From Opisthorchis felineus (lineage: Eukaryota > Platyhelminthes > Trematoda > Opisthorchiida > Opisthorchiidae), in contig SJOL01004766.1 of the NCBI GenBank assembly GCA_004794785.1, forward strand, positions 43,626-107,625: a DNA stretch of 64,000 nt, read 5' to 3'. This document shows, piece by piece, positions 1-10,135 of the stretch. Made by a program: the position numbers and the translations under genes. The stretch's first letter is position 1. The number at the start of each line of letters is the position of its first letter. The notes under the pieces were generated by a model. It saw nothing but the letters and a program-made list of their open reading frames with translations, was not told the origin of the DNA and made no database searches.

Positions 1-199
1 CCACCTATTGCAACGTGCCTCAAGCTATCTCGACTTCTGCCTCGATTTTGGCTATCGCGCGGTGACCGTACTTATCATTCCGGATAGTTTTATTTCAAGA
101 AACTTCGTTGCCGTAAGGAAGGACAAGGTAGTATTCTATCCTCAATAAAGCTTAGATTTCCAGACGAGACATATCTGGGCCAGAAAACGTAGAATATGA
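1..199. other. HMG-CoA reductase intron, left edge
   Basis: Non-coding. It lies upstream of the first reductase exon seen and directly before a reverse transcriptase fragment, so it may be the decayed upstream part of the same LINE. No conserved motif could be read. Confidence 0.4.
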
Positions 200-537
200 C
201 TTTCTTTTCGTGGTATCGATCAAGATATGCGCCAGAAGTTCGCGACTATCATGTACTGTTTGCATCCACATACTTGTGGATGCGTGAAAATGTATGGAGA
301 ACTCTACCAAAGCTTTCCTACAAGCAGTGGTGTCCGACACGGGTGTCCACTCTCTATATTTTTGTTTAACTCCGTCGTTGGTGAGGTAGCAGTGGAAATC
401 TGCAAGGTGTGCAAAACCCCAATGGTGAAATATCTCTCAGCGAATACTTGTGGATATGGAATATGCAGGCGACATTGTTCTCATTTTTCAAAAAAGAGCA
501 GGGAAAGTTTATCAAGGTCATCCAGTCCTTCGGGGCC
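200..537 (+). mobile_element. LINE reverse transcriptase fragment
   Basis: The translation from about 227 contains TSSGVRHGCPLSIFLFN, the conserved palm-domain block of non-LTR retrotransposon reverse transcriptases (family form SGVRQGCPLSPFLFN). It is preceded by a degenerate 'YGEL' segment that is also typical. The following catalytic box is reached only after a frame change: the +1 frame at about 450 reads MEYAGDIVLIF, where functional enzymes have YADD, so the catalytic Asp pair is broken to Gly-Asp. Frameshift plus active-site loss mark a dead copy. It sits in a reductase intron and is cut off on its right by a tRNA-derived SINE at about 538. The RT fold assignment is secure; the clade (RTE or CR1-like) is inferred. 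Confidence 0.8.
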
Positions 538-722
538 AGATGCCTCAGTGGTTAGAGCGCGAATTTACTGACCGGAAGGTCCATGGTTCGAACCCAACCT
601 GTGCATCTCGACTGCTCCTGTCTAGGTTTGGGTAACCTAGAAGTTTCTCAGCCCTCGTGCTTCCTTCGGGGGGCAGGACAGGTAGGTATCAAGAGGGTGT
701 TACAGCTGAACGACTGTTATCA
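538..722 (+). mobile_element. SINE family A copy 1 (tRNA-derived)
   Basis: A tRNA-like head carries a box A-like stretch (TGCCTCAGTGG, about 541-551) and a perfect box B, GGTTCGAAC, at 585-593. The body that follows recurs in seven places in this window: a CCTGTCTAGG..TGGG..CCTAG hairpin-like part, then CTTCGGG..GGC, then GTTACAGCTGAACGA at the 3' end. A Pol III promoter followed by an unrelated shared body is the definition of a tRNA-derived SINE. This copy is inserted next to the reverse transcriptase fragment on its left. Confidence 0.8.
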
Positions 723-2705
723 TATCCATCCTCCTGCATGCTCATCTAAGAAACTGCCTTCACAAGTGTTGTCCCTCTGCGTTTTGGCGTACTTTCGTAC
801 ACCAGAACCCCTACCTATAAGCACTCCGTAGTCTCTATCCAGGACTTTACCCCTGCCTTATAAGTGTGGAATTTCGAGGCTAATGTCTACAGGAGCTTAC
901 ATTCTCTATCCGTTCAGGCATATGCATCCCAGTTTAGCGGAATTCCCCCCTATACACACGTTCGTAAGTCCACATTCATCCACGCGATTGGCCAGAAGAG
1001 CGGACCGCTTGCCGGTCCAACATCAAGGCAAGCTCTGATTGATCGAAAGTGCGGACCCGACAGCCAATCATGAATCGATGTTTACAGGCCGTATACGGGC
1101 CTCCTCATTACTGATGGGCTTGGGTCAGTATGTGTATGTAGAACACTGACACTCAGATAGCCGTGGGAAACATAATAATCCCGTTAATAAGAGTATGGAC
1201 CGAGGCGTTCGTATTTTGTAGACCATTCTTTACTACTTTTTGTAAACAAAAGAAGAGTTGCTCATTAAGCCTCCTGATGTAGGTAGGAATCGATTGCGAG
1301 TTGTTCGTCTGGTTCACACACAACAATAATGGAGTCTTAAACCACTGATGATCGTTGGCTGTGGCTAGTTGAACTTCCTCGCGCTGTTGCCGTAAAACCA
1401 AGCAATATTGACTGTGCAAATAGTACTTTTTCTCACCACAGAACTCCACTTCTTCCACTCGTGATTTCACAGTGCTGTGTTCGTGTGGCTTCATGGCGGC
1501 GTAGGGGTCTCTCCTGTCGTTCAAGTATTTCAAACGTGGTGGACCACAGATCACCTGACCTTCAGGTGCAAAAAGGGATCTGTTTTATATTGAAGGTATT
1601 TGGTGTTTAGTTATTTGGGATCCTAAACAGCGTCGGACGGCGTTTTCGTCAAACCTTGGTACTCTTGGCACCGTGCCCGAACAGGCTGAACGCGAATTTG
1701 TTCGCCAACACTTTCAATCAAGCAAATTTGTTCCAATGCGAGTCCGAAATCCTTGGAGGCGCAGTAGATTTCCATGTCCACAAACACTAACGAGCATTCG
1801 CTTGCTGTCCGTCAGTTAACATATAAACTATTGTGTTACTCATATCGGAGGAATAGTTCTTTAGCGAGTGCTATTCACCATCAAGAACACTTCATGTAGG
1901 GGTCTTCGAACAGAACTAGTGGAATCCGTGGGCGCCACGAATGTCGAGTGCAGCTCGCAATCGAGCTAGCCTCAACAATTTTTCGCGCCGGCAGCACGCA
2001 CAGCGATATCTCAGGAGTTCCGTTTGTATCTATGGACGGAATTCGCACCCACGTAGCGATCGCTAGAGCCGCATCTGTGGTGTGCACCTTCCGTTCGTTG
2101 GGTATCATATTTCAACTCAGTATAGGGTTTTCCTCTGGGACCTGGTGATCACTGGGACATCGGATTACGGTGTATGTGCATTCGTTCGGCTGATCTTGAC
2201 GTCTCCATCCGTTGAGCAAAAGCGTTCGACTGTGTCCTGATATCTCTTGGCGACAGAACCTCTAAATCAGTATTCGTTCGATCCCCGCGTCCCTCCGTAA
2301 ATACTATCAGCGGAATTACTTTCCTCAGGATAGGCGGTGGACTAAAAAACCTGGAGCGTTGATGAATACGATCCACGACCTGGTCATTCTTACTCACGGA
2401 TAACAAAGGTTGGTTGGGGATTCTATTAAACTATTTTCATTTGGTTAACCTCCGTTGTAGTCTGTAATCATACGCACTGAATCCACTGTAGTACTGTAAG
2501 GGGGGCTACGAATGGATTGGTAAACTTATCTTTAGCTCCTCACGTTTCATAACAACGTGCAGTGTGACACCGCGGGGTAGGTGACGCTGCGCGGTAACTG
2601 TCAGTAGCACTTTGTCCGTACACTACTCCCTCTCACCGATTGTGCGTCGAAAATTTTCGTAGATGGTCCATTATTTTTTTTTACTGAAATTTCTTTGCCT
2701 TTCAG
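723..2705 (+). other. Intron of HMG-CoA reductase (3' portion)
   Basis: Intron sequence up to a polypyrimidine tract and CAG acceptor ending at 2705. No upstream reductase exon (for example the ATTEG substrate-binding block) was found here, so the intron is at least 2.7 kb long. A minus-strand ORF of 133 codons at 1153-1554 resembles no family I know and is probably chance. A stretch at about 2215-2280 resembles one at about 12830-12895 on the opposite reading, suggesting an unidentified old repeat. Confidence 0.6.
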
Positions 2706-2828
2706 ACAGGGCACTATTTACACATTCGCTTTTCTGCCCGCACAGGAGATGCCATGGGGATGAATATGGTAAGCAAGGCAACGAATGCAGCACTTCATGA
2801 ACTTCAGCGTCACTTCCCTACAATGCAG
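2706..2828 (+). CDS. HMGCR: HMGCR exon with the GDAMGMNM motif
   Basis: 41 codons with phase 0 at both ends. The acceptor is the pyrimidine-rich TTCTTTGCCTTTCAG and the donor is GTGAGT at 2829. The peptide includes HIRFSARTGDAMGMNM, matching the family's IRF..R(S/T)GDAMGMNM NADPH and HMG-binding block, and ends HFPTMQ (human EYFPEMQ). A CAG inside the exon, at about 2735, could mimic an acceptor. The conserved residues before it are in frame and match the family, so the longer exon was chosen. Confidence 0.93.
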
Positions 2829-4285
2829 GTGAGTGAGCCTGGTTTGTCCTGTAAGTATCCTTGATAAGTGATCGCTGGGTGCGAAGCATCGCATCAGTCT
2901 ATGCCGGCTTCCAATCTTGTAGTCATTATTAACGCAGCACATCTTTTTCTCGGAGATGTCACCCTTCTCTCTTCCTGTCAGGCATTCCATATTAAAAAGG
3001 CGTAAATTTCAACGTCGGTTTAATGAGAAAGATCATTAATTCGTTCCACTCGATTGCGCCAATTAATTCTGTGCAAATTTACCGACCCATACCACGCGAT
3101 GGTTCGCAATGGTCTTTATCGTTTTGCCCACTTAATATGCATGCTTCAGTGGTGCATTCGGTTCATACAGTCCACATGGCACCGAATTATACGTCCCTAT
3201 GGATAGCTTTCACACGGCCGGCTGTTTGTGAGTGCTAAAACAGTGAACATACTCCTCGGTAGACGTTTGAGTTCACAGACGATCTACATAGCAATGCTCC
3301 TGTGAATAATTCTGGTCACCAATGGATTGACTACCACTTCGGAGAGAATTTGCGCTCAGTCCAACGAGGGTTTTGTCTTACGTTTGTCAATCTCAGTTCT
3401 TGGCTGTTCGCAGTTCGGATCACAACTTCTGCTACTGATCGAGTTTTGTCGGGCCGCTGCCTACCATAGTAAGACAAGGTCACTCTGAAGAGTGAACCTA
3501 CTTTAAATGCAAACGGATACGAAATATTTGACTCAGATGCCGTTAACAATTCCACAGTTCACTAGTGCCTTCATCGCGTATTTGTTTTGTGGAGTTTCGG
3601 ACTGATTGGACGGTTGAAACTGACGCTTCCCGTGGATGTTGCATTTACGCATCAGCAGCCGATGGTTCTAGTATTCCACTTAGCAGTACCGTTTGAAAGA
3701 GGTGAACATGATTCAGGCCAGATGTGGGTGCGGTTTAGTTTGCTACAGTCAAACAATTCGGCCTAGCGCTCACAAGCGCTCACCAGCCCTACCCCCCCCC
3801 CAGCTCAGTTCCGGGGATATATATGTTATGGATGAAGTTGTGTCGTTGTCACCATGCCCTCATTGTACACCACCGCGTGGTCACATTTGCGCTCGTGTCC
3901 AACCGAATACTTCCACAGTGGATGCGCGTGGGCGTTGCAGTTGCCATACTTCTCTTTGATCTCAGAATATTATGTAAACCACACAGTTAGATGAACCAAA
4001 CACTGGGAGTAGCTGCAGACGTACTTCGGATGCCCATCCTCAAGCTACCAACTTTAGATAGTCGACTGTTCAGGGAAAACGCATAAAAAAACACACGAAT
4101 GCGATGCGGTCATAGTGGAAGCCGGACGTGGCGTGGGAATTGAGCCTGTCCGTTATTGTTATGACATACAGTTTTCTTGAAAACCGTCTGGTTTCTTCCT
4201 ACTGTTCCACACATTGCCCGTGCTTCGAACATCCTATCCACACCGATTTCCTATTAGTCTATATTAGTCTATATTTATATTATTA

Positions 4286-4321
<36 letters not shown>

Positions 4322-5577
4322 TATTATATTAGTCTATATTTCTGTTCCCATTCTACTAGGTCATATCTCTCAGTGGCAATATGTGCACGGACAAAAAAGC
4401 TGCAACAATCAATAGTACTCTTGGACGAGGTAAATCGGTCATCGTTGAGTCTTGTTTGCCAGCCACGGTGGTTGCCCAGGTCTTGCACACGACTGCCGCA
4501 CGTTTAGCCCGATTGGCACATGCGAAGAACTGGACTGGCTCGGCCATGGCTGGATGTCCTGGCATGATGGGATGCAATGCACATGCGGCCAACATTGTTG
4601 CCGGGTTGTTTGCTGCAACGGGACAGGATTTGGCCCAAGTACGTTCACTGTACTCGTACAATGTTGCGTGGATTGATCCCTCTCTGTTGGCTACTGGAGT
4701 CAGCTAGACGACAGGTCAAATGCAGGCGGCTTACCGCTTCACAGGTCCTACACCAAAAACTTTGTGAGGGCACCACGCCACCCCGTTTCTGCAGCAGTGC
4801 GTGTAAAAGCTGGCAGGTTCGAATTTAGAGCCAATCACACCAGATACTGCAGGATGGTCATATCATTCGGTTGTGCGTTTTCAACCTTCCAGAGTCATAG
4901 ATCTCAACACCAGTACTGATACCATCTCGGGGCTTTCACATGATCAACGTGGAAGGCAGCGGTGACCCAGTGCCACCCTTTTTTTTAAACTATTCGTAGG
5001 TGTCTCAACATCCACAATCCTTTACTTGTGCAATCGAGATAGAAAGCGAAAACACAATGACTGTTGCCGTCCTGGTATAATCCCATTATTTTGGACCCGT
5101 GGCATATTCTGACAAATTGCGTTTGTTATTTTTTGTTTGTTTCAGGTAGTCGATGCTGCCGCATGCCTCACGCAGTTTGAGGTGGGCGATAACGAATCTC
5201 TGATTGTGACCGTCACAATGCCTTGCATTGAAGTAGGAACAATCGGGGGTGGGACACGTCTACCAGCCCAGCGAGCCTGCCTGGACATACTCGACTTAAG
5301 TGTTGATAAACCGACGGAACACTTGGCACGTCTTATAGCTGGAACGGTACTGGCCGGTGAACTCAGCTTGATGGCGGCTTTGGATACGGACGATCTAGTG
5401 TCCGCTCACCTAAGGTTGAACCGGTCCACTATACCGGTAGCTGCCAATGCGAAACAAATTGAGCAATCAATAGAGACCTCCTCGTCGCCATCCTCAGTCC
5501 GAACGACCGCGGTGTCTGGTTTTCTCGTTAAGTCCGATGCTTCGGGTAGACTTGAGCCACCACACGCTGTCATGTGA
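2706..5577 (+). CDS. HMGCR: 3-hydroxy-3-methylglutaryl-CoA reductase, C-terminal part (3 exons)
   Basis: Join 2706-2828, 4360-4638 and 5146-5577, all splices in phase 0, 277 residues plus stop. HMG-CoA reductase makes mevalonate from HMG-CoA and NADPH; flukes use it for dolichols, quinones and protein prenylation rather than sterols. The family blocks are in order: GDAMGMNM in exon 1; SLSGN, CTDKK, GSAMAG, NAHAANIV and TGQD in exon 2; TMPCIEVGTIGGGT, GELSLMAAL, AH and NRS in exon 3. By homology with human HMGCR the catalytic Lys691 is 4393-4395, Asp767 is 4627-4629 and His866 is 5407-5409; the Ser equivalent to AMPK target Ser872 is 5425-5427. The N-terminal membrane domain, the Glu559 block and the rest of the catalytic domain lie outside the window. 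The reading frame is intact, so the gene looks functional. Confidence 0.95.
2829..4359 (+). other. HMGCR intron (1531 bp)
   Basis: A GTGAGT..TAG intron between two phase-0 exons. It carries an ATT microsatellite near its 3' end and three copies of ATTAGTCTATATT around that tract. Short ORFs inside it (for example 3693-3959) show no recognisable domain. Confidence 0.85.
4271..4328. repeat. ATT trinucleotide microsatellite
   Basis: Nearly pure ATT/TTA repeats with a few interruptions. They are flanked by the short repeated string ATTAGTCTATATT at about 4252, 4263 and 4328. The tract ends about 30 bases before the intron's acceptor, so it may weaken or space the polypyrimidine tract. Confidence 0.9.
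4360..4638 (+). CDS. HMGCR: HMGCR exon with the DKK and GQD catalytic residues
   Basis: 93 codons, phase 0 to phase 0, acceptor CTAG ending at 4359, donor GTACGT at 4639. It begins VISLSGN, continuing the family's (I/V)LA(V)SGN block, then CTDKK with catalytic Lys at 4393, GRGKSV, GSAMAG, NAHAANIV and TGQDLAQ with catalytic Asp at 4627. The statin-contacting residues of human HMGCR in these blocks (Ser684, Asp690, Lys691, Lys692, His752, Asn755) are kept. The loop between GSAMAG and NAHAAN reads CPGMMGC, two residues longer than the human loop. Confidence 0.95.
4639..5145 (+). other. HMGCR intron (507 bp)
   Basis: GTACGT donor; acceptor TTTGTTTGTTTCAG ending at 5145 after a T-rich tract. No repeats or RNA genes seen inside. 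Confidence 0.88.
5146..5577 (+). CDS. HMGCR: HMGCR last exon
   Basis: 143 codons and a TGA stop at 5575-5577. It contains TMPCIEVGTIGGGT (NADPH-binding flap), GTVLAGELSLMAAL, catalytic His in SAHLRLNRS, and the conserved Ser of NRS. The segment aligned with human NVGSSNC reads VVDAAAC, so the Asn and both Ser are replaced. After NRS comes a tail of about 48 residues rich in Ser and Thr, longer than the human tail and with no recognisable motif. No AATAAA poly(A) signal was seen in the next 600 bases, so the 3' UTR may be spliced or use a variant signal. Confidence 0.94.
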   Translation, partial: VVDAAACLTQFEVGDNESLIVTVTMPCIEVGTIGGGTRLPAQRACLDILDLSVDKPTEHLARLIAGTVLAGELSLMAALDTDDLVSAHLRLNRSTIPVAANAKQIEQSIETSSSPSSVRTTAVSGFLVKSDASGRLEPPHAVM

Positions 5578-7189
5578 TTCACACCCCTCCCACCACATAT
5601 TACTCTTCCTGTCTTTTTTTACAACAGATCTATTCCAGATTCAGCTTGTTCATGACAGTTCCTTTACTACTTACCTTCTAATTTTAGGGTTACTTTTCAT
5701 CAAGTACTGCCGATTGCATGGACTGTTGTCAGTCATTCGCAATACACGCATTGGTTGCATAGGCGCAAGATTCTGCGGAGTTACGGAAAATTCGCTGAAT
5801 AACACCGAATCCAGAGGGGTCAGAAAGCACAGGGAAGTGGTTCGAGTGGACAAGTTATTGTCGATTTGAAACTATACGACGAAGGCCATTGTCTCAGGCC
5901 GTGTACCAGCACTATTGTCAATTACGAATGCGCCTCATCCTTAGTCATTTAATCGGATGGTCTCTGCGTAGGAGCTTCAATCCACCCGAGCTTGGGCCAT
6001 GAATGGGTCGCCTATGATTCATTCCAAGCCCAGCCTGAGGCGTGCAGATATATTGTGGGTTTTCTAGACGCTGTTTCCAACCATCACAAGCTTTGATGAT
6101 AAGTGATTGGACCTCGGAGGAAACCGGAATGTGATTGGACAAAGTGCTAATTGTGTGCGCTGCTGCAAGCAAATGAGATGCTAGTGATAATATTTCAACA
6201 TCGCATGCGCGTATATTCACTCTCTTTCCAGAACTCTCGTCAAAATGTCATATCAGGGTAAGTCGTATGCAGTCACGGGATGTGACAGGTAATTAGGGTG
6301 TTTCAAGGACGGTAATCATCCCATTACGAAACACTAGAATATTCTCACAGGTAGATTATAGGCAGTCACTGGTTTGAGGTGACGAATCCGCTTCCCCTTT
6401 ATCGTCATTTGGCCCTCGCATAGTAATCGAACGATCGAGTCAATCACAAGGTATTTTGAATGGTGGCCATGAACTCTGGATCTGCCAGAATGATACGTTT
6501 TTTTGCGGGTCGACATGCTTGCAAAGCAATTGTTCGAACTGCATGAAACGGCTCTGAGTTAAAGTACGTGATGTAGTGAAACTCACTAGACGAATCGAGG
6601 CGAACCATGCAGACTGCTGGCATGCTTGCACACACCAAAGTTAGCTAGAATTTTCTCCACCAACCCGTGAGGCGTAGCCACGAAGCCTCTTGTGCTCACT
6701 GATGCTCAGGTGTTCGTAGAGCGGTCGGACGCTTGAGGGACCCGTCACGTGACAATTTGATCAGTAGTCTCAGATGCGACGTAACATTTAGTCAAATGAG
6801 AGCTCATAGCTTGGTAGTTTTCATGTCCTCTGCGACAGTCATGCCTTACTCCTTGTAGCTTCGGGTTCGGTAGGTCTTCCACAGTAAAGTATCAGACGAT
6901 TGGGTCACTGGCTTCGGGCAGGGCCCCCAAGAAAATCCGGGACAGAACCCTACCTTCTCCCCCATCTTAGGTGTCAGACTTTTGAGTCCAAGGCTCATGG
7001 TGGAGTACCTCCAACAAACTATATTCTTTGGCTTGGGTAACCGGGACCTAACACTTATCTACGCAGTTTAGGAGCAGCTGTCCCTCTGAACCGACGGCAG
7101 CGATCGTTTCCTACAAGAATTCTCTGATCATCAACTATACTTTGAGCGAGAATGTGAGCATCCCGTTATTTGGCCTCTTTCAAGCCATT
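5578..7189. other. Region 3' of HMGCR, no recognised gene
   Basis: Includes the reductase 3' UTR of unknown length. Minus-strand ORFs at 5671-5853 (ending at a GTAAGT donor-like site) and 5945-6220 have no recognised domain. On the plus strand a good acceptor (CTCTTTCCAG) and a GTAAGT donor bracket 26 bases at 6232-6257; this could be an exon of an unknown transcript or chance. Confidence 0.4.
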
Positions 7190-9655
7190 TGAGCACTCAT
7201 TGTCCGCATGGCAATCATCTATCGATGGCAATATTTTATTCAAGGTTGTTGCTCGCTTTGGAACACATGTGTGGAGTCAGATCATGTTCCAGTTCGTCCA
7301 ATTGTTGCAGTTCGTTTCCCAGCGGCTAAAAAGACCATTCACCACTGTGATATTCACAATTTTGGGTCGTCAGAGAAGCCTATCGAAAGCGGCCGTCTAG
7401 ACGAATCATGAACGCGAAACAAGCCGGTCGGCTCGAAATCCTACACACGGAGTTCAGTGTCTGACCTTGAGCGTCCCAAAACGAGGTCTTGGCCCCATTC
7501 AGGTTGGATTTCACATCAATCTTTGTCACAGGCTAGGAATGTGGTCCTATCGGAATGACAATACGATTCCGGGCGAAGGTTCCTAAAGCGACGCTTGGTC
7601 TGCAGTCTCAAGACTGACCAGGAGAAGGAGTGGCTAAGGCGAGCGAAAGAAATGGCAAAGGGAGCGACGACTGGAAACAGTCAACCTCTTTCAATTTCTC
7701 CGCAATAGCGGTCCAGGAAAACCGCCGGCCAGTGAAGTCGTTATAGGGCATAATGCCTCAAAAGTTCATTCGAATTCCCGACGCTTGCTTCGATGGGCGG
7801 AACACGTCGAAGGACAGTTTAGTTTGCTTGGGGTCCCCGGCATAATGACCAACGCACATGAACGGCTTCACAGTGGGATATAAACTGTCCAGTCAAAGCA
7901 GAAGATGAAATTAAAAACGAAACTCATACTTCTGGAGCGAAACGAAGCACCCTCCTTCCTTGTTTAACGATGGAGGTAAATACTTACTCACGGTTCGACA
8001 AGACGCACACATTTCATTGCGAAGCTGGTGCCAGAGAAATGGTAGATATCTGATATCGTTCCTGTCTTCAAAATAGGTGTTAGATTTGGACGTGAGAATA
8101 GTAGGGGTATCACTTTATCCCTAGGTTGCCCACAGTACTGTTCTACATAAACTTGCTAGCCCTCGCGAGGGGCAATTGTGAAAACCAAGCAGGTTTCTGT
8201 CTGCGTCTTGGATGCTTCATCTCCTGATGACCTCTCGAACACCACACACATCTAGAAGGCCAACAACTGTTACCTTCTTAGACCGAAAAGCTGCGTTGGA
8301 CTAACTCAATCGCGCTTCTTTATGGCTATGCCTCTTCAAAAACGTACCGGTTAGTTTCGTCCCGCTTTTCTACTCATGATACTCCAATACTTGTGAAAGC
8401 GTGTATGATTATGGAGAGTATTTTCCTGAGTTTGTCACCAAAAGTGGTGCCCTGCAGGGCTACCCTTTGTCACCTTTCAAATTGGTGATCGAACAGCTTG
8501 TCGAAGAAACGTTGGCTGTCTTTTAACTGTGGCGTGGAGCTTCTTCTCGGGAAAGACATTTAAGACTTGGAGTATGTGGACAATACTGCGCTGGTGGCGA
8601 TGACCACAGATCACACAGCAAGGAGAGCATGGCTCAATCACAACTGAGGAACAGAACTGTCGAATTGAAGGCGCCGGACGAACTAAACAGGTACAAGGAA
8701 ATGAGATCACAACACAACCCAGATTCCAAGCTGATCAACCAAATAACGCCAAACCTACCTCAGGAGCGACGAATCACCTTATAGTTAATGGATACTGTTT
8801 GGAAACTATATAAGCACACGAAGAATAGAAGGAGTTTATCCAACCCCGCACTGACGATGTCACCTCGATTGGTGATGAAGCGTTTGCAATCAAATTGCCA
8901 AGCTCGGCGAACAGACCATAAACCAAGATACTGCACTGGATCGGATTCCTTCCAGATGCAAAACCCAAAGTAAACCAAATGATGTTGCCATGCATTTTGC
9001 ACCTTCAAAGTGCAACTTGCTATTGGTAGACTGGATGAGGGGACCACCAAGCTGGTCCTGGCATCAGAACCACTTGAGGTAGTGAACAACTTTATCTATT
9101 TATGTGTCGGATGACAACACCTCCAACGAAGTGAATAGAATCGCCAAGGCTCGTTCTGCCTTCGACTTAGGCACCTCTGGGGTGGACGTCCCATTAGCTT
9201 GCCGGTGAAAGGGCCAACAGCGCGTCCGATGTTGCTTTAGGGTTGTGAAGCTTGGCTGCCGTGTGTTGAAGACAAGAAAAGAATGCGTGCCTTTTATCAT
9301 CGATGTATTGGAAACATTGTACTTGTATCACGATAACATTGACCGAGCAGTGGTAAAGTGCGACTAATGGCTTTTGGAAACAAACCAACTGCTTGTCCAC
9401 CTGATGAGTTTATTCGGCTGCACCGCTTACGCTGGTTTGGTCATGTGCTCCTTATGCCAGGTGATCGATCGCCTCGACGTGCCTTGTTCGCCTACGAAGG
9501 CTCTGACTGGGGAATGTCACGAGGTGGGCAGCACGTCAACCGCAGACGGAGCATGAAGGACACTATCACATCAATGCTTGGTGGTAGTCACCGAAATGGT
9601 GATCTCACACAGCTAATGACGGTCTTGTATCTAGTCTCTGGTTTCTAATCACTAA
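7190..9655 (+). mobile_element. Decayed RTE-like LINE (endonuclease end, RT and C-terminus)
   Basis: In order, across several frames: the end of the apurinic-type endonuclease with a SDH motif (ESDHVPVR near 7280); a linker resembling REKEWLRRAKEMAKGA..GNS near 7620 and SRRLLRWAEHVEGQF near 7790; an RT fingers-palm remnant with FLDRKAA near 8280 and SGALQGYPLSP near 8440 (family SGVRQGCPLSP); a NRIAKARSAF segment near 9130; GCEAWLP-like text near 9245; and RWFGHVLLMPGD..PRRALF near 9440. Stops and frameshifts are frequent throughout, so it is a fossil of about 2.4 kb lacking its 5' end. A family C repeat interrupts it at 8848-8913. The domain order is diagnostic; the RTE clade is my best inference. 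Confidence 0.8.
8848..8913 (+). repeat. Repeat family C, copy 1
   Basis: Core CTGACGATGTCACC, loop TCGATT, GGTGATGAAGCG, then GTTTGCAATC and AATTGCCAAGCTCGG. About ten copies occur in the window. The GTCACC and GGTGAT arms can pair. The usual GAAACG is GAAGCG here. It lies inside the LINE. Confidence 0.75.
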
Positions 9656-9835
9656 CCAGCTACTCTTATCATTTTGGAAGCGTTTTTTTCGTACCACTTC
9701 TGTCCTAAACCACCGGCTACAATAAACTGCGGCGACCCGAACCACCATACCTATGTACACGGTCCACAGTTATGAAATCGAACTGAACCTTCATTGTCAT
9801 GTACATTGTTGCTAATGTGAATGGATTTGGGAATT

Positions 9836-9930
9836 TTTACTAGAGGTTTCGTCCTGTGGGTGAAGCCAATCTATGCTGCAAAACCGAGAAGAGCTGTGCA
9901 ACTGTTTCATTCTCATTGGGAATCCAAGAT
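9836..9930 (-). mobile_element. SINE family B tail, copy 1a (hammerhead-type)
   Basis: Reverse-oriented body of family B: ATGAAACAG..GCACAGC, then CTTCTCGG and a tail rich in the words TTCAC and GACGAAA. The tRNA-like head is absent. It faces a second copy 35 bases to the right, so the two tails form a long imperfect inverted repeat. Confidence 0.7.
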
Positions 9931-9964
9931 CTCACACCACCAACAATCATAATGCTTATCAGGC

Positions 9965-10135
9965 TCTCGTGGCCAGACGATTAATTGTTCTCACTACTAA
10001 TCGGGAGGTTAAGAGTTCGAAAATCCCTTGATATGCACTGCTGATAACTCCCAATGAGGAAAAAACAGTTGCACAGCACTTCTCGGCTTGTCGACACAGA
10101 TTGGCTCAACTTACAGGACAAAATCTCCGTTAAAC
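9965..10135 (+). mobile_element. SINE family B, copy 1b (tRNA head plus degenerate hammerhead)
   Basis: Head CTCGTGGCCAGACG (box A) and GTTCGAAAATCC (box B), then GCACTG, CTGATAA, a stem II-like CTCC..GGA and AAAACAG at about 10035-10083. The hammerhead core is damaged: CUGAUGA is CUGAUAA and GAAA is AAAA. The body ends in the family's tail word. Confidence 0.75.

Noticed and set aside
544..600. Genuine tRNA genes at the SINE heads
   Set aside because: Boxes A and B are present, but no full cloverleaf with an acceptor stem can be drawn, and the same heads recur attached to SINE bodies.
1153..1554. Minus-strand ORF of 133 codons
   Set aside because: No known motif, no splice context, and it lies inside a reductase intron. 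An ORF of this length is within chance for this much non-coding DNA.
4381..4707. Minus-strand and shifted-frame ORFs over the reductase exon (4356-4661, 4439-4648, 4452-4676)
   Set aside because: Shadows of the conserved HMGCR exon.
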